The notes under the pieces: model-generated
The model's database searches: none
The model's input: only the letters and a program-made list of their open reading frames with translations
What the model was told of the DNA's origin: nothing
Source of the DNA: Rhodoferax fermentans
GTDB lineage: Bacteria; Pseudomonadota; Gammaproteobacteria; Burkholderiales; Burkholderiaceae_C
Length of the DNA: 64,000 nt
Assembly: GCF_002017865.1 (NCBI RefSeq)
Contig: NZ_MTJN01000002.1
Span: forward strand, 1,302,001 to 1,366,000
Reading direction: 5' to 3'
Position numbers and translations under genes: made by a program
Shown here: positions 1 to 6,750 of the stretch, piece by piece
How the letters are laid out: each line of letters opens with the position of its first letter
How positions within the stretch are numbered: position 1 is the first letter of the stretch

Positions 1-297
1 GTAAAAAAACACAAACAGTCCCAGCATGCGCCGCCAGCGCGCCAAGGCTGGCAACTGCAAACCGACACGCAAGGGTGTCAACGCCAGCACCAGACACAGG
101 GCACGCAGCGTCCAGTCGCCGGTGCTTCGCACCAAGGCCTGGGCCGGGTTCGCACCCAACTGGTCAAAGACTGCCGCGCCCACCAGCACACACAGTGGCA
201 GCAACATCAGACCGAACAGCAGCGGTTTGCTCCAGGGGTGTAGACACAGCGCATTGACAGCTGCGGCCCAACGCTGGGTGGGCACCACAATCGCCAT
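1..297 (-). CDS. msrQ: MsrQ, heme membrane subunit of methionine sulfoxide reductase (partial)
   Basis: Inner-membrane heme protein that passes quinol electrons to the periplasmic reductase MsrP. Only the first 99 codons are present; the gene leaves the window at its left edge. The visible part has two hydrophobic stretches (about residues 25-45 and 63-80) and family-typical sequence: NPAQALVRSTGDWTLR, then LTPLR, then RRMLGLFVFFY. The ATG (297-295) overlaps the msrP stop codon as ATGA, so translation of the two is probably coupled. The identity rests on these motifs and on the msrP-msrQ gene order, which is the usual one. Confidence 0.9.
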   Translation of the reverse strand, partial: MAIVVPTQRWAAAVNALCLHPWSKPLLFGLMLLPLCVLVGAAVFDQLGANPAQALVRSTGDWTLRALCLVLALTPLRVGLQLPALARWRRMLGLFVFFY

Positions 298-1295
298 CAG
301 AAGAACTTCTTGAGGTCCATGCCCGCGTACAGCTGTCCGACCTGGGCCTCGTAGCCATTAAAAAGCAGGGTTTTGCGCTTTTTGGCAAACAGCCCGTCCT
401 CGCCGATCCGACGTTCTGTGGCCTGGCTCCAGCGCGGATGGTCCACCGCCGGATTCACGTTGGAGTAAAAGCCGTACTCGCTCGCGGCGGCCTTGTTCCA
501 GGCGGTTTGTGGCTGCTTGTCGGTGAAGCGGATCTTGACAATGCTTTTGCCACTTTTGAAGCCATATTTCCAGGGCACCACCAGGCGCAGCGGTGCACCA
601 CTTTGTTTGGGCAAGACCTCGCCATACATGCCAAATGCCAGCAAGGTCAGCGGGTGCATGGCCTCGTCCAGGCGCAAACCTTCCACATAGGGCCAGTCCA
701 GCACCCGCGAACGAACCCCCGGCATGGTTTTGGGGTCCGCCAGCGTCACAAACTCCACATATTTGGCGCTGCCCAGCGGCTCCACCTTGCGGATCAGCGC
801 CGACAGCGAGTACCCCAACCACGGGATCACCATCGACCAGCCCTCGACACAGCGCAGGCGGTAGATGCGCTCCTCCTGCGCACTGAGCTTGAGCAAATCT
901 TCCAGCGCATAACGGCCCGGCTTTTTCACCAGCCCCTCGATCTCCACCTGCCAAGGGCTGGTAGGCAAAGCCTGGGCGTACTGCGCCGGGTCCGCCTTGT
1001 CGGTCCCGAATTCGTAGAAGTTGTTGTAGCTGCTGGCATCTTTGTAGTCGGTGACCTTCTCCATCGTCAGTGCACCCGGCGTGGCGCTCTTGATGGCCGC
1101 CAGCGCAGTGTGTTTGCCAGGTGGTGCCCAGGCCTGCGCCAGCGCCTCGCGCCCGGCCCAGCTGGCCAGCGCGGCTCCTGCCGCCCCACTGGCCATGAGG
1201 CGGATCATGTTGCGCCGCGATTGGTAGGCCGCCAGCGGTGTGATCTCACTGGGGATGGGGTGCACAAAACCTTGTGAATTGCTTTTGATCAACAT
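297..1295 (-). CDS. msrP: MsrP, periplasmic molybdopterin methionine sulfoxide reductase
   Basis: Molybdenum-cofactor enzyme that repairs methionine sulfoxide in periplasmic proteins, fed with electrons by MsrQ. The 332-residue product has an N-terminal twin-arginine signal (RRNMIR, Arg27-Arg28, then a hydrophobic stretch ending near AQA at 53-55), so it is exported folded by Tat. Cys149 in [11 protein letters not shown] is the expected molybdenum ligand. The family motifs [16 protein letters not shown] and [14 protein letters not shown] are present. Length matches the family. It is the first gene of a two-gene operon with msrQ. The ATG at 1295 gives the complete Tat signal. Confidence 0.95.
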   Translation of the reverse strand: MLIKSNSQGFVHPIPSEITPLAAYQSRRNMIRLMASGAAGAALASWAGREALAQAWAPPGKHTALAAIKSATPGALTMEKVTDYKDASSYNNFYEFGTDKADPAQYAQALPTSPWQVEIEGLVKKPGRYALEDLLKLSAQEERIYRLRCVEGWSMVIPWLGYSLSALIRKVEPLGSAKYVEFVTLADPKTMPGVRSRVLDWPYVEGLRLDEAMHPLTLLAFGMYGEVLPKQSGAPLRLVVPWKYGFKSGKSIVKIRFTDKQPQTAWNKAAASEYGFYSNVNPAVDHPRWSQATERRIGEDGLFAKKRKTLLFNGYEAQVGQLYAGMDLKKFF

Positions 1296-1426
1296 GCCGA
1301 TGGTCCTTGGGGAAAGCGAAGGGGGTGTCTGTCAGAAAGATTTACGCACAAATAGTTTCACCCCTGTTGGTCAAGGGTTGGTAAAGACACTGTGTACGCA
1401 GAAACCAAGCCGCTCAATGGCGGACG

Positions 1427-1465
1427 AAAAAAAAGCAGCCCACCCGTTGGCGGCTGCTTTTCTTA
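1427..1465 (-). terminator. Intrinsic terminator of the cytochrome c4 gene
   Basis: A perfect 10-bp stem (AAAAGCAGCC at 1431-1440 with GGCTGCTTTT at 1452-1461, 11-nt loop) is followed on the minus strand by a run of T (complement of the A run 1427-1434). It lies 40 bp beyond the cytochrome gene and before msrP. The T-rich side on the plus strand is shorter. Confidence 0.85.
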
Positions 1466-1504
1466 GCGGGACGACCGGGCTTGTTCAAGCCCTAGGCCGC
1501 AGCC

Positions 1505-2131
1505 TCACTTGAGGCTGGCCACGTACTCGGCCACGGCCTTGATCTCACGGTCGTTGAGCTTGGCCGCCACACCGGTCATTTGCAGGTTGTTGTTGCGCTC
1601 ACCACTGCGGAAGGTGGTGAGTTGTGTCACCACGTAATTGGCTTGTTGGCCTTTCAGACGCGGGTACTGGGCGGGGATACCGGCTGCAGCCGGGCCATGG
1701 CAGCCCGCACAGGCCGGGATGTTGCGGTCCAGCACACCACCGAGGTAGATGCGTTTGCCCTGTGCAATCAGGTCGGCATCGGCAGCGGTGCCCGGAGCGG
1801 CCTTGTTGGTGGTCACCCAATAGGCGATGTTTTTCATGTCCTCGTCACTCAACATCGCGGAAAAACCGAGCATGATGGCGTTTTGACGCTTGCCGGCTTT
1901 GAACTCCTGCAGCTGTTTGATCAGGTACTCGGGATGTTGCTGGGCCAGCTTGGGGTAATCGGGTACCAAGGAATTGCCATCCGGCCCATGGCAGGCGACA
2001 CACACCGCGGTAAAGCTGGCTTGACCTTTGGCCAAATCCGGCTTGGCTGCAGCAGCAGCCTCTTGCGCAAAACCAGACACCGCCGACATAGCCAGCGATG
2101 CAGCGACCAACACAGAGGAGATGAGCTTCAT
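1505..2131 (-). CDS. Diheme cytochrome c4
   Basis: Periplasmic diheme c-type cytochrome, an electron donor to terminal oxidases. The 208-residue product has a Sec signal peptide (about residues 1-22, SGFAQ cleavage region) and two homologous cytochrome c domains. The heme sites are CVACH (residues 44-48) and CAGCH (141-145), each followed by GP. The repeat pattern PxYPKLAQQHxxYLIKQLQEFKxG in the first half and YPRLKGQQANYVVTQLTTFRSGER in the second is typical of c4. I chose the ATG at 2131 (MKLISS) over an upstream TTG at 2146 because it begins a normal signal peptide. It is monocistronic and divergent from engB. Confidence 0.92.
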   Translation of the reverse strand: MKLISSVLVAASLAMSAVSGFAQEAAAAAKPDLAKGQASFTAVCVACHGPDGNSLVPDYPKLAQQHPEYLIKQLQEFKAGKRQNAIMLGFSAMLSDEDMKNIAYWVTTNKAAPGTAADADLIAQGKRIYLGGVLDRNIPACAGCHGPAAAGIPAQYPRLKGQQANYVVTQLTTFRSGERNNNLQMTGVAAKLNDREIKAVAEYVASLK

Positions 2132-2203
2132 AGAGATCCCGGACAAGTCGTGAGTTCAAAAACCACTTGATTCTACAATGCTCAATTGCTTTAGATTGCC
2201 CCC

Positions 2204-2938
2204 ATGACCACTCAAACCAGCCCCGCCGACCCCAAAACACCGAGTGTCGCCGCACCTGTGGCCACAGGCATCACCGCTGCCGAGGCTATGGGCTGGATGC
2301 ACACGGCCAAATTCCTGACCACCGCGCCGCAGCTGCATTTTCTGCCGCCGCTCAGTGTGCCCGAGATCGCTTTTGTGGGGCGTTCCAACGCTGGCAAGTC
2401 GACCTGCATCAACACCTTGACACAGCAGAAGCAGCTGGCATTTGCCTCCAAAAAACCAGGCCGCACACAACACATCAACCTGTTTTCTCTGGGCAAACAG
2501 GGTGTGACCGACGCGGTGCTGGCCGATTTGCCCGGTTATGGCTACGCGGCTGTGCCCAAGCAGGACAAGATCCGCTGGCAACAGGTGATGGCCAACTATT
2601 TGGTGACGCGTGAGAACCTGAAAGCCATCGTGCTGATGTGTGACCCGCGCCATGGCCTGACCGAACTCGACGAGATCCTGCTCGACGTGGTGCGCCCCCG
2701 GGTGGAAGAGGGCCTGAAGTTTCTGGTGGTACTGACCAAAGCCGACAAACTGACCCGCTCGGAGCAGACCAAGGCCCTGTCGATCATGAAATTGCAGGCA
2801 GGCGGTGGTGAGGTCCGGTTGTTTTCAGCCACCAAGCGCCAGGGCATTGAGGACGTGGCCACGCTGCTGTGGCAGTGGGCACACCCCGAGGCCACCAGCG
2901 CTGCGGCCGCCGCCGCATCAACCAGCCCATCCGACTGA
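2204..2938 (+). CDS. engB: Ribosome biogenesis GTPase EngB/YsxC
   Basis: Small Ras-like GTPase needed for assembly of the large ribosomal subunit. The G1 motif GRSNAGKST is at residues 59-67, the G3 motif DLPGYG near residue 110, and the G4 motif TKAD near residue 183; the switch region GRTQHINLF follows G1 as expected. The product has 244 residues, slightly longer than the roughly 200-210 residue bacterial norm. The extra residues are an N-terminal Pro/Ala/Thr-rich extension (1-25) and an Ala/Ser-rich tail, both common in Burkholderiales. The next gene is convergent, with a palindromic repeat between them. Confidence 0.95.
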   Translation: MTTQTSPADPKTPSVAAPVATGITAAEAMGWMHTAKFLTTAPQLHFLPPLSVPEIAFVGRSNAGKSTCINTLTQQKQLAFASKKPGRTQHINLFSLGKQGVTDAVLADLPGYGYAAVPKQDKIRWQQVMANYLVTRENLKAIVLMCDPRHGLTELDEILLDVVRPRVEEGLKFLVVLTKADKLTRSEQTKALSIMKLQAGGGEVRLFSATKRQGIEDVATLLWQWAHPEATSAAAAAASTSPSD

Positions 2939-2941
2939 TAC

Positions 2942-2990
2942 CAAATCAATAGCTACCAGCCCTTTTATCATAAGGGCTAGAGGCCAATTT
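2942..2990. repeat. Dispersed palindromic repeat, copy 1
   Basis: Contains AGCTACCAGCCCTTTTAT and its near-inverse ATAAGGGCTAGAGGCC, flanked by AT-rich ends. It lies between the convergent ends of engB and the acyltransferase gene, where it could act as a bidirectional terminator. It is one of at least eight intergenic copies in the window with the same core (AGCTGCTAGCCCTTAT and inverse). Confidence 0.8.
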
Positions 2991-3858
2991 ACCGATAGAA
3001 GTCAGCCTCACCCGGCGGCCGATCCTTGAAGCGTTTGTGGACCCAGTAGTACTGCTCAGGCATGGTGTTGATGTAGTTTTGCAGCTCTGCGTTCATACGT
3101 GCCGTGTCGGCGGTGGCGTCATCACTGGGGAAGTCTGACCAGGCTGGCAACACCTCCACGCTGTAGCCCGCGCGGGTCAGCCGAGTGATCACCGGAACCA
3201 CCTTGGCGCGCCCGAGTTTGGCAAAACGTGACAGGCTCGGCACCGTGGCCGCACTCACCCCGTAAAACGGGACAAACACCGACTCATTGAGGCCAAAATT
3301 CATGTCGGGCAGCAGGTACAGCGGGTCACCCGCACGCAGCGCCGCCACAATGCTCTTGACACCGTCAGCACGCCCAAACAAGTGGCTGTTGCCAAAACGC
3401 TGGCGCCCGGCCAGGATCCAGGCGTCCATCAGCTTGTTGGTCTGGTCGGTGTAAATCGTGGTGAAGTGGCGTGGCAACTGCTGGGTCAGCGCAGTCCAGC
3501 CCGCATCCAGCCCGACAAAATGCGGCGCAAAAATCACCACCGGCTCGTTGCCAGTCAAGGCTTGTACATCACCCGTGAGCTGCAAACGCTCGCGCACCCG
3601 CTGCGGCGCACCATGCCAGAGCCAGCTGCGGTCCAGCCAGGCCTGCGCAAAATAGACAAACATCCGCCGTGTGCGCTGGCGGCACTCTGCCTCGCTCAGC
3701 TGGGGAAAACACAGGCGCAAATTGGTTCTGACAATCCGTCGGCGCGGCGTCACAAGCAGATACAACAACACACCCAGCACCACACCGAGCGCGCGCACCC
3801 AGGCCAACGGCAAGGGTGACAGAGCACGCATCAGGCGCAAACTCAAACGACTCAGCAT
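2989..3858 (-). CDS. Lysophospholipid acyltransferase, lipid A biosynthesis type (LpxL/HtrB-like)
   Basis: Inner-membrane acyltransferase that probably adds a secondary acyl chain to lipid A. The 289-residue product has an N-terminal hydrophobic helix (about residues 15-33, LAWVRALGVVLGVLLYLLV) and the catalytic HX4D motif in FAPHFVGLDAG. DMNFG and the C-terminal YYWVHKRFKDRP are also typical of LpxL/LpxM proteins. The reading frame is open up to 3990, but the start at 3858 (MLSRLSLRLM) fits the family and avoids overlap with the preceding gene. It follows a paralogue on the same strand by 55 bp. Which secondary acylation each performs cannot be told from sequence. Confidence 0.88.
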   Translation of the reverse strand: MLSRLSLRLMRALSPLPLAWVRALGVVLGVLLYLLVTPRRRIVRTNLRLCFPQLSEAECRQRTRRMFVYFAQAWLDRSWLWHGAPQRVRERLQLTGDVQALTGNEPVVIFAPHFVGLDAGWTALTQQLPRHFTTIYTDQTNKLMDAWILAGRQRFGNSHLFGRADGVKSIVAALRAGDPLYLLPDMNFGLNESVFVPFYGVSAATVPSLSRFAKLGRAKVVPVITRLTRAGYSVEVLPAWSDFPSDDATADTARMNAELQNYINTMPEQYYWVHKRFKDRPPGEADFYR

Positions 3859-3913
3859 GGGGCCGACTCCCGACTGGGGCAACGACAACAGATCCACAAC
3901 AGACAGCGTTTTT

Positions 3914-4753
3914 TCATGCGGTGTGCGCCGTCTCACGCGGCTGTTTGTAGCGCGCGTATCCCCACAGGTATTGGGCAGGGCACTGCACAATCAGGCGCTG
4001 CATGGCCTGGTTGACGACAGCGGCGGCCTGACTCAGATCCGACGGCAACGCTTCGTGCAAAGGCGCCACATGCACCCGGTAACCCTGCCCCCTGGCCAAG
4101 CGTTCACCCCAGGCCAGCAGCACCGTGGCACCGGTTTGTTGCACCAGCCGCACCGACAAGGTCATGGTGTACGCGTCACGTCCAAAAAATGGGGCCATCA
4201 CCCCCATGCCCTGCGGCGGCACCTGGTCGGGCAACAGCCCGACCGCCTCACCTTTTTTCAAGGCCTTGATCAGTTGTTTGACACCTGAGAGCGTGGTGGG
4301 TGCGGTCAGCAAACCCGGGCGCTGGCGCGAGGCCATCACCACCACGCGCAGCCAGGCTTGACGCGGTGGGCGAAACAGCACCGTCATCGGCTTCGCTGTC
4401 TGGCCATAACGCTGCGCATAGGCTTGCGCGGTGATCTCAAAGCAGCCCAGGTGCGGTGTCAGGAAAACCACACCGCAGCCCCGGGCCAAGGCGGCCTCCA
4501 CATGCTCGGCACCATCCCACAACACAGGGACCGGGCGCCCCAGCCACAAACGCGGCAACTCAGCCACCAGCTTGCCACTCTCCCCCACAGCGGCCAACCA
4601 GTCCGACCTGGCCATGCCGGCCTGCTCTGCATTGGCCAGAAAACGGCGCCGATAGATCCCTGATGCGACAAACACCAGCCAGCCGAGCAACCAGCCCAGG
4701 GCATGCAGCCAGGCCAGTGGCATTCTGGACAGCAATTTGAAAAAAATGGCCAT
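3914..4753 (-). CDS. Lysophospholipid acyltransferase, lipid A type, second copy
   Basis: Paralogue of the next gene downstream on the same strand. The 279-residue product has an N-terminal membrane helix (LHALGWLLGWLVFVASGIY) and a catalytic HX4E in TPHLGCFEIT, where the acidic residue is Glu rather than Asp. LLPDQVPPQGMGVMAPFFG is the usual second motif, and the C-terminus YLWGYARYKQPRE matches LpxL-family proteins. I chose the ATG at 4753 (MAIFFKL) over an in-frame GTG at 4774 because it places the hydrophobic segment close to the N-terminus. It is divergent from metK and probably in an operon with the second acyltransferase. Confidence 0.88.
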   Translation of the reverse strand: MAIFFKLLSRMPLAWLHALGWLLGWLVFVASGIYRRRFLANAEQAGMARSDWLAAVGESGKLVAELPRLWLGRPVPVLWDGAEHVEAALARGCGVVFLTPHLGCFEITAQAYAQRYGQTAKPMTVLFRPPRQAWLRVVVMASRQRPGLLTAPTTLSGVKQLIKALKKGEAVGLLPDQVPPQGMGVMAPFFGRDAYTMTLSVRLVQQTGATVLLAWGERLARGQGYRVHVAPLHEALPSDLSQAAAVVNQAMQRLIVQCPAQYLWGYARYKQPRETAHTA

Positions 4754-4884
4754 GGTGTGAGCTAAACTTGACACTGTCGCTGAGTTACGGAACTACTTGC
4801 AGGGCGACACACACAAGCAGGCACCCCACACGGGTCGCCATTGTGCCTTGTCAACACGTTGACACATCTGCTAAAGCGTTCGCC

Positions 4885-4944
4885 GAAAGCTCCCAAGGCC
4901 AAAAGCAACGCAAAAAAGGTTGTTAATTTTTCTTAGGAGCTTTT
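4885..4944 (+). promoter_or_regulatory. metK leader hairpin that pairs with the ribosome binding site
   Basis: AAAGCTCC (4886-4893) is perfectly complementary to GGAGCTTT (4936-4943), and the second arm contains the metK Shine-Dalgarno (AGGAG, 4935-4939), 9 nt before the ATG. An inner helix of about 5 bp (GCAAC 4905-4909 with GTTGT 4919-4923) extends the fold. This would occlude ribosome binding unless opened. I do not recognise a known SAM-riboswitch class in it; regulation by SAM, temperature or a protein is only a possibility. Confidence 0.5.
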
Positions 4945-4948
4945 TTTC

Positions 4949-6130
4949 ATGGCAAACGACTTTCTCTTCACCTCCGAATCCGTTTCTGAAGGCCATCCCG
5001 ACAAGGTGGCAGACCAGATCTCCGACGCGATTCTGGACGCCATCTTCACCCAAGACCCGCGCAGCCGTGTCGCTGCCGAAACCCTGACCAACACCGGTCT
5101 GGTGGTACTGGCTGGTGAAATCACTACCAACGCCCATGTCGACTACATCCAGGTGGCACGCGACACCATCAAACGCATTGGCTACGACAACACCGAATAT
5201 GGCATCGACTACAAAGGTTGCGCGGTGCTGGTGGCCTACGACAAACAAAGCAATGACATTGCCCAAGGTGTGGACCATGCCTCGGACGATCACCTGAACA
5301 CCGGCGCTGGCGACCAGGGCCTGATGTTTGGTTACGCCTGCAACGAGACACCCGAGCTGATGCCCGCGCCCATTTATTACGCCCACCGCTTGGTGGAACG
5401 TCAGGCACAGCTGCGCAAGGACGGTCGCCTGCCCTTCTTGCGCCCGGACGCCAAGAGCCAGGTCACCATGCGCTACGTGGACGGCAAACCCCACAGCATT
5501 GACACCGTGGTGTTGTCGAGCCAACACGCCCCGGAATACAGCCTGGGCCACAAGATGACCGATGCCTTCTACGAGGCGGTGCGTGAAGAAATCATCAAAC
5601 CCGTGCTGCCCAAGGAATGGCTGACCGCTGACACCAAGTACCTGATCAACCCGACCGGCCGTTTTGTGGTCGGTGGCCCGCAAGGTGATTGCGGCTTGAC
5701 GGGGCGCAAGATCATTGTCGACACCTACGGTGGCGCCTGCCCGCACGGTGGCGGCGCCTTCAGCGGCAAGGACCCGAGCAAGGTCGACCGCTCGGCTGCC
5801 TACGCTGCCCGTTATGTCGCCAAGAACGTGGTGGCAGCTGGGCTAGCACGCCAGTGCCAGGTGCAGGTAGCCTATGCCATCGGTGTGGCCAAACCGATGA
5901 ATGTCACGGTGTACACCGAAGGCACCGGTGTGATCCCGGACGAACAGATTGCCGCCCTGGTGAACATGCACTTTGACCTGCGTCCCAAGGGCATCATCCA
6001 GATGCTCGACCTGTTGCGTCCGATCTACGAAAAGACCGCAGCCTACGGCCACTTCGGTCGCGAAGAACCCGAGTTCACTTGGGAGCGCACCGACAAGGCC
6101 GTCGCACTGCGCGAAGCCGCTGGTCTGTAA
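4949..6130 (+). CDS. metK: S-adenosylmethionine synthase
   Basis: Cytosolic enzyme making S-adenosylmethionine from methionine and ATP. The 393-residue product carries the standard motifs: [13 protein letters not shown] at the N-terminus (His and Lys of the ATP site), [12 protein letters not shown] near residue 120 (methionine adenosyltransferase signature 1) and [16 protein letters not shown] near residue 267 (P-loop-like signature 2). Length agrees with the family (about 385-395). The start is fixed by a strong AGGAG Shine-Dalgarno; see the leader hairpin. It is divergent from the acyltransferase pair and is followed by a third acyltransferase 29 bp downstream. Confidence 0.98.
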   Translation: MANDFLFTSESVSEGHPDKVADQISDAILDAIFTQDPRSRVAAETLTNTGLVVLAGEITTNAHVDYIQVARDTIKRIGYDNTEYGIDYKGCAVLVAYDKQSNDIAQGVDHASDDHLNTGAGDQGLMFGYACNETPELMPAPIYYAHRLVERQAQLRKDGRLPFLRPDAKSQVTMRYVDGKPHSIDTVVLSSQHAPEYSLGHKMTDAFYEAVREEIIKPVLPKEWLTADTKYLINPTGRFVVGGPQGDCGLTGRKIIVDTYGGACPHGGGAFSGKDPSKVDRSAAYAARYVAKNVVAAGLARQCQVQVAYAIGVAKPMNVTVYTEGTGVIPDEQIAALVNMHFDLRPKGIIQMLDLLRPIYEKTAAYGHFGREEPEFTWERTDKAVALREAAGL

Positions 6131-6159
6131 AAACGCGTCCTGAGCCCAGACCAGCCCGC

Positions 6160-6750
6160 ATGCAACGCACCATCTTCACCACACCGGTGGTCAATGCGCT
6201 GTGTCGCTGGCTGTCACTGGGCTACCTCAAGCTGGCAGGCTGGCGGGTGTTGGGCAGCTTGCCCCCCGAGGCGCAGCGCAGTGTGTTCATTGCTGCGCCA
6301 CACACCAGCAACTGGGACCTGCCCTACACCTTGATGGTGGCCTTTGTCCTGCGACTCAATGTGCACTGGATGGGCAAAGCCAGCATCTTCCGTTTTCCCT
6401 TTGGGGGTGTGATGCGCTGGCTGGGTGGCATTTCGGTGGACCGCTCCAAAGCCAACAACCTCGTCGCGGCCTCAGCCAACGCCATCAGCAAGGCACGCGG
6501 CGCGCTGCAGCTGATCGTGCCGCCCGAAGGCACACGCAGCAAAACGCGTTACTGGAAAACCGGCTTCTACCACATCGCCCAGACGGCTCAGGTGCCGATC
6601 GTGATGGCCTACATGGATTACAGCCGCAAGATCAGCGGGCTGGGTCCCCTGTTTTACCCGACCGGTGATCTGGAAGCCGATATGCGCAGCATCAAGGCGT
6701 TTTACGCGCCGTTCAAAGGCAAAAACGCGGCGCAATTCCAGGCCGATTAA
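6160..6750 (+). CDS. PlsC-like 1-acylglycerol-3-phosphate O-acyltransferase family protein
   Basis: Small acyltransferase of the PlsC superfamily, 196 residues. The catalytic HX4D is HTSNWD near residue 48 (AAPHTSNWDLPY), followed by MGKASIFRFPFGGVMRWLGGISVDRS and the PPEGTRS block near residue 125; these are the usual four acyltransferase motifs. There is one hydrophobic N-terminal helix. I chose the ATG at 6160 (MQRTIF), because upstream in-frame codons overlap metK and look non-coding. It is close to metK and probably co-transcribed. Its stop overlaps the stop of the convergent GGDEF/EAL gene by 4 bp, with no terminator between them. Substrate unknown. Confidence 0.85.
   Translation: MQRTIFTTPVVNALCRWLSLGYLKLAGWRVLGSLPPEAQRSVFIAAPHTSNWDLPYTLMVAFVLRLNVHWMGKASIFRFPFGGVMRWLGGISVDRSKANNLVAASANAISKARGALQLIVPPEGTRSKTRYWKTGFYHIAQTAQVPIVMAYMDYSRKISGLGPLFYPTGDLEADMRSIKAFYAPFKGKNAAQFQAD

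Noticed and set aside
438..1277. A 279-codon plus-strand frame opposite msrP
   Set aside because: Complement of a well-supported gene in high-GC DNA. No ribosome-binding site and no family features.
4754..4948. A known SAM riboswitch in the metK leader
   Set aside because: I do not see the conserved cores of the described SAM or SAH classes; only a simple ribosome-binding-site hairpin is evident.
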